Source of the DNA: an uncultured Flavobacteriaceae bacterium | GTDB taxonomy: Bacteria; Bacteroidota; Bacteroidia; Flavobacteriales; Flavobacteriaceae | Assembly: GCA_913048115.1 (NCBI GenBank) | Contig: CAJWVI010000014.1 | Location: forward strand, 1 to 44,221 | Length of the DNA: 44,221 bases | Direction: 5' to 3' | Shown here: piece after piece, positions 25,850 to 33,740 of the stretch | Numbering within the stretch: the stretch's first letter is position 1 | Layout of the letters: each line of letters opens with the position of its first letter | The notes under the pieces: model-generated | What the model was told of the DNA's origin: nothing | Databases searched by the model: none | The model's input: only the letters and a program-made list of their open reading frames with translations | Made by a program: the position numbers and the translations under genes

Positions 25850-27175
25850 TTATGATGCCAGCGGCAAATACTTTTTATAGTACTTGACAATTAACGCGAT
25901 CCCTCTCCATGCTACCCAAACAATTATAGCTCCCCAAATACCTGTGAGCCCCCAACCCATATAGTTTGAGAGGAATAAAACAGGGAGGAATCCTAAAAAA
26001 GTAGAAGCCAATAGTATATTGCGCAAGTAGGCCATTTCTCCTAAGCCTTTAAAAATAGCATCTAGTGTAAATGCTAATGCATTAAAAGGCAGGCTTATTA
26101 ACACCATAAAAAACATGCCTGTAAACAAGGATAATACCAAAGGGTCTTTATTAAAAATAAACCCTACATAGTGGTATGAAATTATGCCCGCTAATACTAA
26201 AAGGGTCGCTACAACGATGTTATAACTAGTAACTCTTTTGGTCAATGTCCATAAAGATTTGTAATTTTTTTCACCAAGAAGTCTTCCTCCTAGGATATTT
26301 CCGGCAGCACCGTAGCCGTCAAGAAAAAAGGCCGTAAACAACCAAATATTCATTGCAATGGTATGAGCAGCAACATATTCTTTTCCAAGTCCAGCAGCCT
26401 CTCTTGTAGAGAGTATAAGTGCAATATTAAGGGCTACAGAACGCAGAAATAAGTTGGCACACATCTGTACCAATCGTTTCATTTCTGGATGTAGTGGAAA
26501 TTGTAATTTCAAAGACACCTGGGTTTTTTTTAACACCAATATCAACGATAAGATAGCCATTAGTGCCTGTGCCATTAAACTTGCCCAAGCAGCTCCTACA
26601 ACGCCCATGGGAGCTATTAAACCTTCTACGCCATAGACAAGCAAAAAGTCAAGACCAATGTTAACACTTGCGCCAATAGCTGCAATAACCATAGGCCAAA
26701 AGGTGTTTTGAAGACCTCTAAATAAGCCAAAAATAGCAAAGGTGAATAGGCTCAAGGGAAAACCCCATACTCTAATGTTATAATAATCTATGCTTAGGTC
26801 TAAAATCATGCCCTTGGCATTTAAGAATGTAAAAATCTCTTCCACAAAAAAATAGGTAGACGCCAAGACTATAAGGCTCAAAATAATATTAAAAAAAATG
26901 GCTTGGGCTGGAAAACTTTTTAACTCTTCAAGGGTTCCTGCGCCTACATTTTGAGATACTATGGCGCTAATGGCGCTACGGGTTTGGCCTAAAATCCAGA
27001 TAAGTGCAGATAAAAGAACCCCTACAATGCCTACGGCCGCTAAAGACTCTGTTCCAAATTCTGGAATATTACCTACAACCGCAGCATCTGTGCTAGATAA
27101 CACAGGTTCTGCAATGCCTGCAATGATCGCAGGAATGGCAAGTTGTTGGATGCGTTTAAAAGAAATATTAGTCAT
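25850..27175 (-). CDS. MATE family efflux transporter
   Basis: A 441-residue inner-membrane protein with twelve predicted helices in two homologous halves, typical of MATE cation/drug antiporters. The N-terminal half has IAGIAEPVLSSTDAAVVGN (the helix-1 Asp position) and the inter-half segment carries GYGAAGNILGGRLLGEKN. The sequence looks closest to the DinF-like branch; the substrate is not predictable. It follows the GNAT gene by 18 bases on the same strand, so the two probably share a transcript. Confidence 0.92.
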   Translation of the reverse strand: MTNISFKRIQQLAIPAIIAGIAEPVLSSTDAAVVGNIPEFGTESLAAVGIVGVLLSALIWILGQTRSAISAIVSQNVGAGTLEELKSFPAQAIFFNIILSLIVLASTYFFVEEIFTFLNAKGMILDLSIDYYNIRVWGFPLSLFTFAIFGLFRGLQNTFWPMVIAAIGASVNIGLDFLLVYGVEGLIAPMGVVGAAWASLMAQALMAILSLILVLKKTQVSLKLQFPLHPEMKRLVQMCANLFLRSVALNIALILSTREAAGLGKEYVAAHTIAMNIWLFTAFFLDGYGAAGNILGGRLLGEKNYKSLWTLTKRVTSYNIVVATLLVLAGIISYHYVGFIFNKDPLVLSLFTGMFFMVLISLPFNALAFTLDAIFKGLGEMAYLRNILLASTFLGFLPVLFLSNYMGWGLTGIWGAIIVWVAWRGIALIVKYYKKYLPLAS

Positions 27176-27193
27176 TGTGGCTACAAAAATACA

Positions 27194-27694
27194 TTATAAA
27201 ACAAATTCATAGCAATAAAAGGGATGCTCACTTTGGTGTGGGAAGTAGATATTTCCTAGTTTTTGGTAGCCTCTATTTTCATAAAACCTTTGGTTGGGTT
27301 TATTTTGGCTAAAGGTGTCTAAGCGTAAAGACACCGCAGCCTTTGATCTTGCAAAGGCTTCAGCAAAATCCATAAGTTTTTTGGCGTGTCCTTGCTTTTG
27401 AAAATCCGGGGCTACTGCTAGTCTATGAATGTAATACTGCTTTGCATCTTGTGTTAGCCAAGATACCGCGTCATATTCGCTGTCTTTAAAGCTAGAGATT
27501 GTAATGCATCCAACTAGTTTTTCACAGACATACAAGACATAAAGTTCTCCACGGGTGTAATCATTCTCAAAGGCTGCTATATTTGGGTAGTCTTCATTCC
27601 ATTGATAGATCTCATTGGCTATCATATGCGCGGCACATAATTGGGTTATAGAAATAAGTTGAACAATTTCTGATGCTTTGGCTTTTCTAATCAT
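27194..27694 (-). CDS. GNAT family N-acetyltransferase
   Basis: A 166-residue acetyl-CoA-dependent N-acyltransferase fold. The acetyl-CoA binding motif A region is HRLAVAPDFQKQGHAKKLMD near residue 90, with V-x-x-x-x-Q-x-x-G-x-G/A partly kept (final Gly replaced by Ala in QGHAKK). Motif B follows with NQRFYENRGYQKLG near 130. Small molecule or protein acceptor unknown. First gene of a pair with the MATE transporter, divergent from the universal stress protein genes. Confidence 0.85.
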   Translation of the reverse strand: MIRKAKASEIVQLISITQLCAAHMIANEIYQWNEDYPNIAAFENDYTRGELYVLYVCEKLVGCITISSFKDSEYDAVSWLTQDAKQYYIHRLAVAPDFQKQGHAKKLMDFAEAFARSKAAVSLRLDTFSQNKPNQRFYENRGYQKLGNIYFPHQSEHPFYCYEFVL

Positions 27695-27712
27695 ATTTAT
27701 AACGTAATTTTG
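27678..27712 (+). promoter_or_regulatory. Candidate promoter of the first universal stress protein gene
   Basis: TTG (27678-27680), 24 bases, then TAATTTTG (27705-27712). The spacing is slightly long. The -7 element overlaps an in-frame TTG at 27710, which argues that translation starts at ATG 27740 instead. Confidence 0.45.
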
Positions 27713-27739
27713 TTCCCATTTTTTAAATATAAGTATTCT

Positions 27740-28531
27740 ATGAAAAATATATTAGTCCCCATTGGATCCAATGACAATGCAGTAGGTAATTTACAATATG
27801 CAATAGACTTAGCACATGAAATGGATGCATATGTATATGTTTTTTCAGTCTTTAAAGAACTCTCTAAAGTAGGGGGTCTTGCAAAAGTAAATGCTATTAT
27901 CAAAGAAGATTGCGAAAACAGGCTACTAGAGGTCCTGGGTCAAGTAGATAAAAAAGATGTTACAGTAATAGATCACCCCGTGAAAGGAGGAGTGCTAGAG
28001 ACCGTTGCGCGTTTTAACAAACACGTGCCTATAGACTTAATGGTGCTTTCTCCAAGGAGCAATAGTATAAGAGAGGAAGTGTATCTTGGAAAAACTACCG
28101 GAAAATTAGTGAAAAACACCAACATCCCTGTTCTAGTTGTGCCAGAAGGGGCTGTATTTAAGGGGCCAAAGAGTATTCTTATGGCATTTAAAAATGGAAG
28201 TTTTAAAGAAAAAAGCATTTTAGAGCCGTTAAAACAGTTTTCAATTCATTTTGGCGCTGAGATACAATTATTACACGTCACAACTCCGGAGACAACAGAA
28301 GAAATGAAACGGGTTAGCAAGAAACTACAAAGACTCCAGTCTTCTTATATGGAGAGTGAAAACGCAACAACATTTCAAGGAGTTTTAGAACATTTTCAGA
28401 GTCATAATCCAGACATCTTGTGTGTGGTGAGACGTGAGCGAGGATTCTTTAAAAAATTGTGGGAAAAGAATGTGGTTCTTAAAAAGGAGTTTTACACATC
28501 AAAACCTTTGCTAATTCTTTCTACCCAATAG
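27740..28531 (+). CDS. Universal stress protein family protein (first of a tandem pair)
   Basis: A 263-residue UspA-fold protein; the start is ATG 27740 (MKNILVPIGSNDNA), the typical first beta-strand. The first half (1-145) is a USP domain ending IPVLVVPEG; the second half looks like a degenerate USP repeat. The usual ATP-binding pattern G-2x-G-9x-G-(S/T) is not kept (the stretch reads SPRSNSIREEVYLGKTT), so nucleotide binding is doubtful. It resembles the next gene throughout, including the C-terminal FFKKLWEKNVV stretch, so the two arose by duplication. Confidence 0.85.
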   Translation: MKNILVPIGSNDNAVGNLQYAIDLAHEMDAYVYVFSVFKELSKVGGLAKVNAIIKEDCENRLLEVLGQVDKKDVTVIDHPVKGGVLETVARFNKHVPIDLMVLSPRSNSIREEVYLGKTTGKLVKNTNIPVLVVPEGAVFKGPKSILMAFKNGSFKEKSILEPLKQFSIHFGAEIQLLHVTTPETTEEMKRVSKKLQRLQSSYMESENATTFQGVLEHFQSHNPDILCVVRRERGFFKKLWEKNVVLKKEFYTSKPLLILSTQ

Positions 28532-28575
28532 TATTTATGAAACACTAAACGCTTAAGTAATCATTAGATTAATTG

Positions 28576-28583
28576 TACTTTTG
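28576..28583 (+). promoter_or_regulatory. Candidate -7 element for the second universal stress protein gene
   Basis: TACTTTTG, 18 bases ahead of the ATG at 28602. A separate promoter suggests that the two paralogues are not a single transcript. The -33 element is unclear. Confidence 0.4.
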
Positions 28584-28601
28584 TACACTTAAAAATTTGC
28601 A

Positions 28602-29357
28602 ATGAAAAACATACTTGTCCCTATTGGGTCTATTGAAAATGGCATTAATAATCTAAGGTATGCTACTAGTTTTGCTGCTATGACAAATGCACGCATTTAT
28701 GTTACGTGTATCAAAACATTAACGACAGAGCTTATTTTAAAAGAAGTCTTAGAGAGTGTAAGCACCAAAGATGTTCAAGTGGTTTCTAAGACCATAAGGG
28801 GTGATATTTTTGAGGGAGTATCGCAGCTTTCAAAAAGTCTAAAAATAGATTTAATTATTTTATCACCTCAAAGTATAGAGATTCAAGATGAGGTATATCT
28901 AGGCAAGGCAACTACAAAAATTATAAGACAAACAGATATTCCGCTTTTAATTGTACCGCCAAATTATCTTTTTAGGAAAATAGATGCCGTCTTGTTTGCG
29001 TTTAAAAATTCTAAGATAGAAACAACACGCGCCTCTAAAACACTAAAAGCACTTATTGATATGTTTCATACAAAACTAGACTTGCTACAAGTGGTAACAC
29101 CAGACACGGCTAAAAATGATCGTGAAATAAAACCAGAATTAAAAGCATTAATGAATCGTGGTATTACCTCAGAAAACGCGACTGTTTTTCAAGGTATTGT
29201 AGAGCATTTTAATGCGCTACATCCAGAAATGCTGTGTGTCTTGAGAAGAAGAGACACGGGAGGATTCTTTAAAAAATTACTGCGTCAAAACGAAGTGATC
29301 TTTAAAGAACAGTTTTTTACGACCAAACCACTATTAATTTTAAAAGAAAACCAGTAG
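28602..29357 (+). CDS. Universal stress protein family protein (second of a tandem pair)
   Basis: A 251-residue paralogue of the preceding gene: same start (MKNILVPIGS), same DLIILSPQS and DEVYLGKATTKI stretch, and the same C-terminal GGFFKKLLRQNEVI and FFTTKPLLIL motifs. The two-half layout and the missing nucleotide-binding glycines are shared. Many Flavobacteriia carry such pairs; the role under stress is not defined by sequence. The tRNA-Ala gene begins 12 bases past its stop codon. Confidence 0.85.
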   Translation: MKNILVPIGSIENGINNLRYATSFAAMTNARIYVTCIKTLTTELILKEVLESVSTKDVQVVSKTIRGDIFEGVSQLSKSLKIDLIILSPQSIEIQDEVYLGKATTKIIRQTDIPLLIVPPNYLFRKIDAVLFAFKNSKIETTRASKTLKALIDMFHTKLDLLQVVTPDTAKNDREIKPELKALMNRGITSENATVFQGIVEHFNALHPEMLCVLRRRDTGGFFKKLLRQNEVIFKEQFFTTKPLLILKENQ

Positions 29358-29369
29358 TTTTATAAAAAG

Positions 29370-29446
29370 GGGGGATTAGCTCAGTTGGCTAGAGCATTTG
29401 GCTGGCAGTCAAAGGGTCATCGGTTCGAATCCGATATTCTCCACCA
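29370..29446 (+). tRNA. tRNA-Ala (GGC)
   Basis: 77-base cloverleaf with encoded CCA. Acceptor GGGGGAT/ATTCTCC includes the G3-U70 wobble pair, the alanine identity element. D stem GCTC/GAGC, anticodon stem TTTGG/TCAAA (with a G31-U39 pair), anticodon GGC in loop CTGGCAG, T arm ATCGG-TTCGAAT-CCGAT. A TAGTTTTA (29355-29362), one base off the -7 consensus, stands just ahead and would start transcription at the mature 5' end. A terminator follows at once. Confidence 0.95.
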
Positions 29447-29448
29447 AA

Positions 29449-29480
29449 AGCAATACCTTAATTGGTGTTGCTTTTTTTTT
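29449..29480 (+). terminator. Terminator behind tRNA-Ala
   Basis: 9-bp stem (AGCAATACC/GGTGTTGCT, one G-U pair), 6-base loop, then a run of nine T. Confidence 0.88.
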
Positions 29481-29508
29481 AATTTTACAAAGATTAATTT
29501 TTTAAATC

Positions 29509-30075
29509 ATGGAAATAAATAGAATCATTAACAGCCGCAGAGCCGTGTACCCTAACCAGTTTGAAAGAGGGAATATTAGCGAGGACACTATTAAGGAATT
29601 ACTGCAAAATGCTAACATGGCGCCTACGCACAAAATGACACAGCCTTGGTTTTTTAAAGTATTTAAGAATACCGGAAAAGATGCGTTGGGGCAAGAGATG
29701 GTTAAGGCAATGAAAAGCTGGGATGAAAATAATTCCGTCAGCAGTTTTAAAGAGCGTAAAATAATAGATAAGTGTGAGAAATCTAATTGTATTATTGGGG
29801 TTTTTATGAATAGAACAGAGACTGTTTCGATACCCGAATGGGAAGAAATAGCCGCTGTATCAATGGCTGTTCAAAATATATGGCTCTCTTGCACCGCAAA
29901 TAACATTGGCTGTTATTGGAGTACTCCTAAATACAGCATTAAGATGAGAAATTACTTCAACCTTAAAGAAAACGAAAGATCTTTGGGGTTTATGTATTTG
30001 GGGAAATTCAATCACAGCCTTCTAGATATTAAGACAAGAACAAACATAGACGAAAAGACAGAATGGATACTGTAA
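29509..30075 (+). CDS. Nitroreductase family protein
   Basis: A 188-residue FMN-dependent NAD(P)H oxidoreductase fold. The N-terminal FMN phosphate-binding pattern INRIINSRRAVYPNQF and the segment NANMAPTHKMTQPWFFKVF are characteristic, as is the C-terminal SLGFMYLGKF. The substrate is unknown. Only 28 bases separate it from the tRNA terminator and no good promoter fits, so it may rely on read-through. An imperfect hairpin (CCACTTTTTTTAA with TTAAAAAAGAAGTGG, 30086-30122) overlaps the end of the converging hydrolase and may terminate it. Confidence 0.88.
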   Translation: MEINRIINSRRAVYPNQFERGNISEDTIKELLQNANMAPTHKMTQPWFFKVFKNTGKDALGQEMVKAMKSWDENNSVSSFKERKIIDKCEKSNCIIGVFMNRTETVSIPEWEEIAAVSMAVQNIWLSCTANNIGCYWSTPKYSIKMRNYFNLKENERSLGFMYLGKFNHSLLDIKTRTNIDEKTEWIL

Positions 30076-30099
30076 TATATTATCCCCACTTTTTTTAAG

Positions 30100-30951
30100 C
30101 TATGGTATTAAAAAAGAAGTGGTTTTTGAAACAACACTCGCGAGTGATTTAGGTAATTCTATTTCTTTATAAGGATGGCTGGCATTAAAAACATGATTTG
30201 CTTTTTTAATGATAAAAAGCTCGCTCCCACTACACCAGCTGTGTAGTTGTTTTGCTTCATTGAGCTGTACAGTTGTATCTTGATCCCCATGTATAATAAG
30301 CAGTGGTTTTTTTAAATCTTTTGCCGCTCTTTTAATCGTAAGACGTTCTTGATGCTTTATGAAATTGGTATAAAACTGCCAATTGTGGGGCATTTGTTGC
30401 TTTGTTCTTGCGTTTTCCACATGAAACCTTCCTTGCTTTTTAAAGTTTTCAAAAGCAGAGCTGCCCTCTTGAAAGCGCACTTTATAATCACACACTCCTG
30501 CCCAAGTAACAACGCTATGAACCCTAGGGTCTTCCTCTGCTCTAATGAGCACAATACCGCCACCTCTACTGTGCCCAATTAAATGAACTTTTGAGACATC
30601 TATCTCGTTTTTAAAACTGCTTTTTGCGGTAATTAAATCTAAAACCCTGCCCACATCATCTAGCTCTTTGGTATAATTATTTTGTGCAAAAGCCTCTAAA
30701 TCTGGAAAATCGATGGGTTGGTTTACAGTACCGCCATTGTGTGAAAAATTAAATTTCAGAAAAAAGAATCCTTCCCGTGCAAAGGCCTGTGCAACTAGAT
30801 GCCAAGCTCCCCAATCTTTAAAACCTTTATAGCCATGACAAAAAATTACGACAGGTTTAGCCTTACCTTTATTTTTATAATAGGTGTCATATACAATCGG
30901 CTTTTTTGAGTCGTCAAAGGCTGTGAGTACTTGATTTTTATTGATGTGCAT
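30100..30951 (-). CDS. Alpha/beta hydrolase family protein
   Basis: A 283-residue cytoplasmic alpha/beta hydrolase (no signal peptide). It has the oxyanion stretch VVIFCHGYKGFKDWG near residue 35, nucleophile elbow GHSRGGG (Ser at about 127), the acid residue region IIHGDQDTTV and the catalytic His in KANHVF near 253. The ester, amide or peptide substrate is unknown. It begins 2 bases after the addB-like stop codon, so it is surely co-transcribed, although no functional link to recombination is known. Confidence 0.9.
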   Translation of the reverse strand: MHINKNQVLTAFDDSKKPIVYDTYYKNKGKAKPVVIFCHGYKGFKDWGAWHLVAQAFAREGFFFLKFNFSHNGGTVNQPIDFPDLEAFAQNNYTKELDDVGRVLDLITAKSSFKNEIDVSKVHLIGHSRGGGIVLIRAEEDPRVHSVVTWAGVCDYKVRFQEGSSAFENFKKQGRFHVENARTKQQMPHNWQFYTNFIKHQERLTIKRAAKDLKKPLLIIHGDQDTTVQLNEAKQLHSWCSGSELFIIKKANHVFNASHPYKEIELPKSLASVVSKTTSFLIP

Positions 30952-30953
30952 TG

Positions 30954-33677
30954 TTATACCTCTTTTTCTGTAAATGGAATACTAGGGGTGCATATTTCTA
31001 CAATAAGCTGCACCAACTCTTCTCTAAAAAGTGTGAGTGTTTCTTGGGTGATTACATGATCTTTTTTATTTCCTTTTGCTTTTTCTTTAAGCCCAAATTT
31101 CAAGAACCCACTTGCTAGATTTTTAAAAGAAATAATTCCCGCTTGTGCTTGTGTAATAGGTTTTGTAGCGTTTAACATCGTGGCGTAGGCAAGTACTTGA
31201 AATGCTTTACTGTAGGCGTAGTCTTCTCGAAGTTTTTCCCATTCAAAAATGGTGACATCCTTCTGTTCTACTTTTCCAGTTTTGTAATCTATAATGCGTA
31301 GTTGGCCATTATAATGATCTATACGGTCTACCTTTCCACCTATACGTACTGGAAATGGCACTTCACTTATATCAATAGAGACACTTAAGTCTGCCTCTAG
31401 ATGTTGGATAATAATTTCATGACCTGCTTGAACTTCTTTTATTTCAAAATCAATAAAATTGGACACATATTTTTTTGCCACCTCAAAAATGAGCAAATTT
31501 TTTCCCGTGCTGAAATCTCCTCCCTTAAAGGTTATCTTAAATTGTTTTGTTATCTCGGCTGCAATTTTGGGATAGATGCTTTTTAAGATTTCAAGAGATA
31601 GCGTTTTACAAATAAAAGGAGTATACAATGCCTCTAGTGTGTCATGCACAATGGTTCCAAGGGTGTTGGCGGCTACTGTTTCTTCTACTTCTTGGTATTC
31701 TTTTATTTTTAAGACTTTCTGAAAATAAAAATCAATTGGGTTTCTAATATAACTTGTGAGCGAGGATGGAGAAAAACCACGAGATGCAATTTGCTGTAAA
31801 CGCTCTAAAACTGCAGGGGTTTTGTTAATACTTGCAAGGGTTTTGTTCCCCATTGTAACGGTAGGGCTCACCGTGCTGTGGGTGATAGTGTGATTGGGTT
31901 CATTAGCAACTTCAAGCTGTAAGAGGAACCTGCTTTTTTCTCCGGTATTTAAACCCTCTGAGTGGGTATTATAAAGAAGCGTAGCGGTCTCTACACGTTG
32001 TAATAAATGCGTGAAATGGTAAGTATAGATAGCATCTTTTTCTGTGAACTTTGGCAAGTTAAATTGTTGTTTTAAATCATAGGTTATAAACGATGTGTTA
32101 GACTTTCCAGAGGGCAAAGTTCCTTCATTTACAGAGGTCATTATGATGTTCTTAAAGTCTAATACTCTAGACTCTAGCACACCCATGATTTGAAGGCCCT
32201 CATAAGCCTCCCCCTTAAAGTCTAGGGTTGTGTTGCCAATTAGTTCTCTATATAGTTGTTGCACTGTTTTTAATGTTGTTAGGTATCCATAGGTGTTATC
32301 TAGAGCTTCAATCTTTAAAAAGACCTCCTGTAAATAAGAAACTGAAACTTCCTCTATAGCACTAAGAGATTGTTTTGTGCTAAACTGCAACAAACTAATA
32401 CAAGACTGTATTGCAGAAGCGCTCTTAAGGCCCCAGTCTTGAAATAATAGTTGTAACACTAGTTGTTCTTCAGGGTTTATAATTGAACTTAAATAATCAT
32501 AGGTGCTATGTGTAATATTTTCCTTTTTAATTTGGGCTAGAATGGCAGCAGCTCCAGGCATCATACGGGTTATAAATGGATGATTTAAAATAGAAATCAC
32601 ATCTTTATAATAATAGCTCGCTGTAGCTTTTGCCTTTACATGAAATAGAATTTCAAAAAAGGTTGCATACGGCATTGTTTTGAGAGGCACTCCCATAGTG
32701 ATATTTACATTGCCTACATTTTGGGGAAGAGAGTGCAGCAGTGGCAACAATAAATTTTCATCTGCCAAAACAATAGCTGTATTGTCTAAATCTTCTTTGG
32801 TGTAGTTGGCCAATAGATTCCCTACATATTTTACTTGACCAATGTTTTTTTGAACCCCAACAAATGAAAACTCTTTGGGTTTATTAAAATTAGCGGCTAT
32901 TGTGCTAAATGGATTTGTTTGGTAATACTTCCAATTTTTTTTATACTCCCTCAAAAACAATGATGCGCTGTGTGCTGGATTGTCGAAGAAATAGGCGTCT
33001 GTGTCCCAAATAACTTCATTGTGGTCGAGTTCTAATAGTTCTTGCACAATATTCTGCTCGGCAGTATTAAGGGCGTTAAAACCTATAAAAACATGTTTTT
33101 CTGTTTTATTAGCATTAATGTAGTGAGAGATATCTTCTGCTGCTTTTCTATAGACAAGTCCTTGATAACCTAGATGGTCTTTAAGTAGTGTGTTTTTTAG
33201 GGCCTCATAAAATTCTTCAAGGCTATTCCAAAAGGCAAGGTATTTTTCAATCAGTGGTGTTTTGTCATCTCTTAGGTACCAATGATTTAAATCTTGAATA
33301 TCATTTAAGTAATTAAAAAAGCTATGGGTGTCAAGCAAATACCTATCAATCTCGTTGAAATCTCCCAGCAATGTTGTTGCCCAAGTACTGTAGGTGTCAA
33401 AACTTTCTTTTTCAGCAATGGCGTCTAGTTGCAGATACGTCTCATAGCTTTTAAATAAGAGTGCTGTGGTATCAATAATAGTAAGGTCAGAAACATTTTC
33501 AATAAATGTTTCTATACTAATTATTTTTGGCGCAAAAGAAGTTGCCTGGGCATCATTCTTTAAGTAGTTTAACAAAAATCCTCCGGCTCTTTTGCTTGGA
33601 AGCACGATGGTTAGGCCCGAGAGAGACCCGTGCTTTTTTGAAAGGTATTGAATGGTTTCTTCTAGAAAAGTATGCAT
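30954..33677 (-). CDS. addB: AddB-like PD-(D/E)XK nuclease/inactive helicase subunit
   Basis: A 907-residue partner of AddA in double-strand break processing. The N-terminus has a degenerate helicase P-loop region (LTIVLPSKRAGGFLLNYL), and the C-terminus has a RecB-type nuclease (GKVDRIDHYNG, then LRIIDYKTGKVEQKD with the catalytic Asp-x-Lys). The region equivalent to the AddB iron-sulfur motif reads YIRNPIDFYFQ, with Asn at the position where Bacillus-type AddB has Cys, so no 4Fe-4S cluster is expected. The start lies 15 bases past the ompA terminator stem. The gene is separated from addA by kbl and ompA. Confidence 0.85.
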   Translation of the reverse strand: MHTFLEETIQYLSKKHGSLSGLTIVLPSKRAGGFLLNYLKNDAQATSFAPKIISIETFIENVSDLTIIDTTALLFKSYETYLQLDAIAEKESFDTYSTWATTLLGDFNEIDRYLLDTHSFFNYLNDIQDLNHWYLRDDKTPLIEKYLAFWNSLEEFYEALKNTLLKDHLGYQGLVYRKAAEDISHYINANKTEKHVFIGFNALNTAEQNIVQELLELDHNEVIWDTDAYFFDNPAHSASLFLREYKKNWKYYQTNPFSTIAANFNKPKEFSFVGVQKNIGQVKYVGNLLANYTKEDLDNTAIVLADENLLLPLLHSLPQNVGNVNITMGVPLKTMPYATFFEILFHVKAKATASYYYKDVISILNHPFITRMMPGAAAILAQIKKENITHSTYDYLSSIINPEEQLVLQLLFQDWGLKSASAIQSCISLLQFSTKQSLSAIEEVSVSYLQEVFLKIEALDNTYGYLTTLKTVQQLYRELIGNTTLDFKGEAYEGLQIMGVLESRVLDFKNIIMTSVNEGTLPSGKSNTSFITYDLKQQFNLPKFTEKDAIYTYHFTHLLQRVETATLLYNTHSEGLNTGEKSRFLLQLEVANEPNHTITHSTVSPTVTMGNKTLASINKTPAVLERLQQIASRGFSPSSLTSYIRNPIDFYFQKVLKIKEYQEVEETVAANTLGTIVHDTLEALYTPFICKTLSLEILKSIYPKIAAEITKQFKITFKGGDFSTGKNLLIFEVAKKYVSNFIDFEIKEVQAGHEIIIQHLEADLSVSIDISEVPFPVRIGGKVDRIDHYNGQLRIIDYKTGKVEQKDVTIFEWEKLREDYAYSKAFQVLAYATMLNATKPITQAQAGIISFKNLASGFLKFGLKEKAKGNKKDHVITQETLTLFREELVQLIVEICTPSIPFTEKEV

Positions 33678-33691
33678 GTTATAAAAATAAG

Positions 33692-33720
33692 AAACGCCCC
33701 CTAAAAAGGAGGCGTTTTTT
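33692..33720 (-). terminator. Terminator of the OmpA-family gene
   Basis: 10-bp stem AAACGCCCCC/GGAGGCGTTT with one mismatched position and a 6-base loop; T-rich on both strands. It lies between the ompA stop codon and the addB start. Confidence 0.82.
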
Positions 33721-33740
33721 ATTATTTATTTGTTGTGGAT

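Noticed and set aside
27184-27191. TATTTTTG as promoter of the MATE gene
   Set aside because: It would start transcription at or beyond the ATG, and the gene lies only 18 bases behind the GNAT gene in an evident operon.
29370-29446. tRNA gene as an integration site of a mobile element
   Set aside because: No integrase, no duplicated tRNA 3' end and ordinary genes on both sides.
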